64,000 nt of DNA from Burkholderiaceae bacterium 26 (GTDB lineage Bacteria; Pseudomonadota; Gammaproteobacteria; Burkholderiales; Burkholderiaceae). Positions 63,305-64,000 of the stretch are shown here, piece by piece. Every line of letters starts with the position of its first letter. Position 1 is the first letter of the stretch. The stretch covers positions 186,001 to 250,000 of the forward strand of contig JYOB01000017.1 in assembly GCA_000955795.1 (NCBI GenBank), given 5' to 3'. The translations under genes were made by a program, and so were the position numbers. Under the pieces are notes generated by a model that saw only the letters and a program-made list of their open reading frames with translations, did no database searches and was not told where the DNA came from.

Positions 63305-63970
63305 ATGCCATCCTCTCAAGCGCACTCTGCCGTCGATACGCCCATCGAGAATCATTTTCCGGGCAGCCTGTTCATGGTCGTGGCGCCGTCGGGCGCCGGT
63401 AAGTCGACGCTGGTGAATGCGCTGCTGGCGCAGGATTCGTCGATCCGCCTGTCGGTCTCGGCCACGACGCGCAAGCCGCGTCCGGGCGAGCAGCACGGCC
63501 GCGAATACAACTTCATGACCGTCGAAGAGTTCAAGGCTTGCCGTGATCGCGGCGAGTTTCTCGAGTGGGCCGAGGTGCACGGTAACTACTACGCCACTTC
63601 ACGCGTGTGGATCGAAGAACAGATGCGTGCCGGCACCGACGTGCTGCTCGAGATCGACTGGCAGGGCGCCCAACAGGTGCACCAGCGTTTTTCCAATGCT
63701 GTCGAAATCTTCATCCTGCCGCCATCGCTCACGGCGCTGGAAGAGCGCCTGAAGAAGCGCGGTCAGGACGAGCCCAACGTGATCGTGCGCCGCCTGCTGG
63801 CTGCCGGCTCCGAGATGGCGCACGCCCCCGAAGCCGACTACGTGATCATCAACGAAGTGTTCGATACCGCATTGGCCGAGTTGAGCACCGTGGTGCAGGC
63901 CACGCGTCTGCGCTTCGGTGCCCAGAAGGCGCGCCACGGCGAGCTGTTCGTCGAGCTGGGCATTCACTGA
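63305..63970 (+). CDS. gmk: Guanylate kinase
   Basis: A 221-residue guanylate kinase. The P-loop is [12 protein letters not shown]-binding residues lie in [13 protein letters not shown] and the GREYNFM segment, and [13 protein letters not shown]-like [13 protein letters not shown] plus [15 protein letters not shown] follow. It converts GMP to GDP. It follows yicC directly; in relatives rpoZ comes next, beyond the window edge (63971-64000 holds nothing recognisable). Confidence 0.95.
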   Translation: MPSSQAHSAVDTPIENHFPGSLFMVVAPSGAGKSTLVNALLAQDSSIRLSVSATTRKPRPGEQHGREYNFMTVEEFKACRDRGEFLEWAEVHGNYYATSRVWIEEQMRAGTDVLLEIDWQGAQQVHQRFSNAVEIFILPPSLTALEERLKKRGQDEPNVIVRRLLAAGSEMAHAPEADYVIINEVFDTALAELSTVVQATRLRFGAQKARHGELFVELGIH

Positions 63971-64000
63971 GCAAGCAGCGCAATCGCGTTTTTCAGCGTG

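Overview
The window is a high-GC chromosomal segment of a betaproteobacterium of the family Burkholderiaceae, most likely a Ralstonia of the pickettii/insidiosa type. This rests on gene content and order: rng-maf-rlmH-rsfS-nadD-hemF, purD next to a YebC-family gene, hemW-rdgB-rph-PP2C-kinase facing yicC-gmk, and a DUF2968 protein. No database search was possible, so the genus is an inference.

Layout. 1-3529: a family 25 glycosyltransferase, the lipid A flippase msbA and an AhpD-like protein. 3542-10062: a LysR regulator divergent from an aromatic-acid cluster (benzoylformate decarboxylase, aldehyde dehydrogenase, ketopantoate-reductase-family enzyme, AAHS-type MFS importer). 10083-17357: a minus-strand housekeeping block for RNA/ribosome functions, NAD, haem and purine synthesis. 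17532-25019: HerA-like ATPase, uracil salvage pair (upp plus NCS1 permease), DMT exporter, an SDR without the usual catalytic Tyr/Lys, mgsA, qor and a YkvA protein. 25302-30211: a complete BMP-type (nucleoside-like) ABC importer. 30583-31797: a Bcr/CflA efflux pump. 32076-38164: a pyroglutamate (5-oxoproline) locus, pxpB-pxpC-pxpA, DUF969-DUF979, a solo TRAP-type binding protein and pyroglutamyl peptidase. 38193-41107: small Ralstonia-type proteins and a PAS-LuxR regulator.

Accessory region. A 15-bp direct repeat at 42373-42387 and 57281-57295 brackets about 14.9 kb; the right copy is the 3' end of an intact tRNA-Ser(UGA). Inside are a P4-type integrase, a run of small orphan proteins, an AlpA-like regulator, an O-like replication initiator carrying iteron-like repeats in its own coding sequence, a DnaB-like helicase, coiled-coil and scaffold-like proteins and a large tail fibre/tailspike, but no recognisable terminase, portal, capsid, tail-tube or lysis genes. 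It is either a decayed prophage or a satellite-like element. Next to the tRNA end sits a two-gene minus-strand cargo cassette: a zinc-ribbon protein with a nucleoside 2-deoxyribosyltransferase-like C-terminal domain, plus an unrecognised 188-residue partner. This is my best candidate for an undescribed (possibly defence) system. Just outside the left att site is a further foreign-looking stretch (about 41330-42372) with long palindromes and a HicB/Nlp-like regulator.

After the tRNA the core chromosome resumes: hemW, rdgB, rph, a PP2C phosphatase and Ser/Thr kinase pair, then yicC and gmk.
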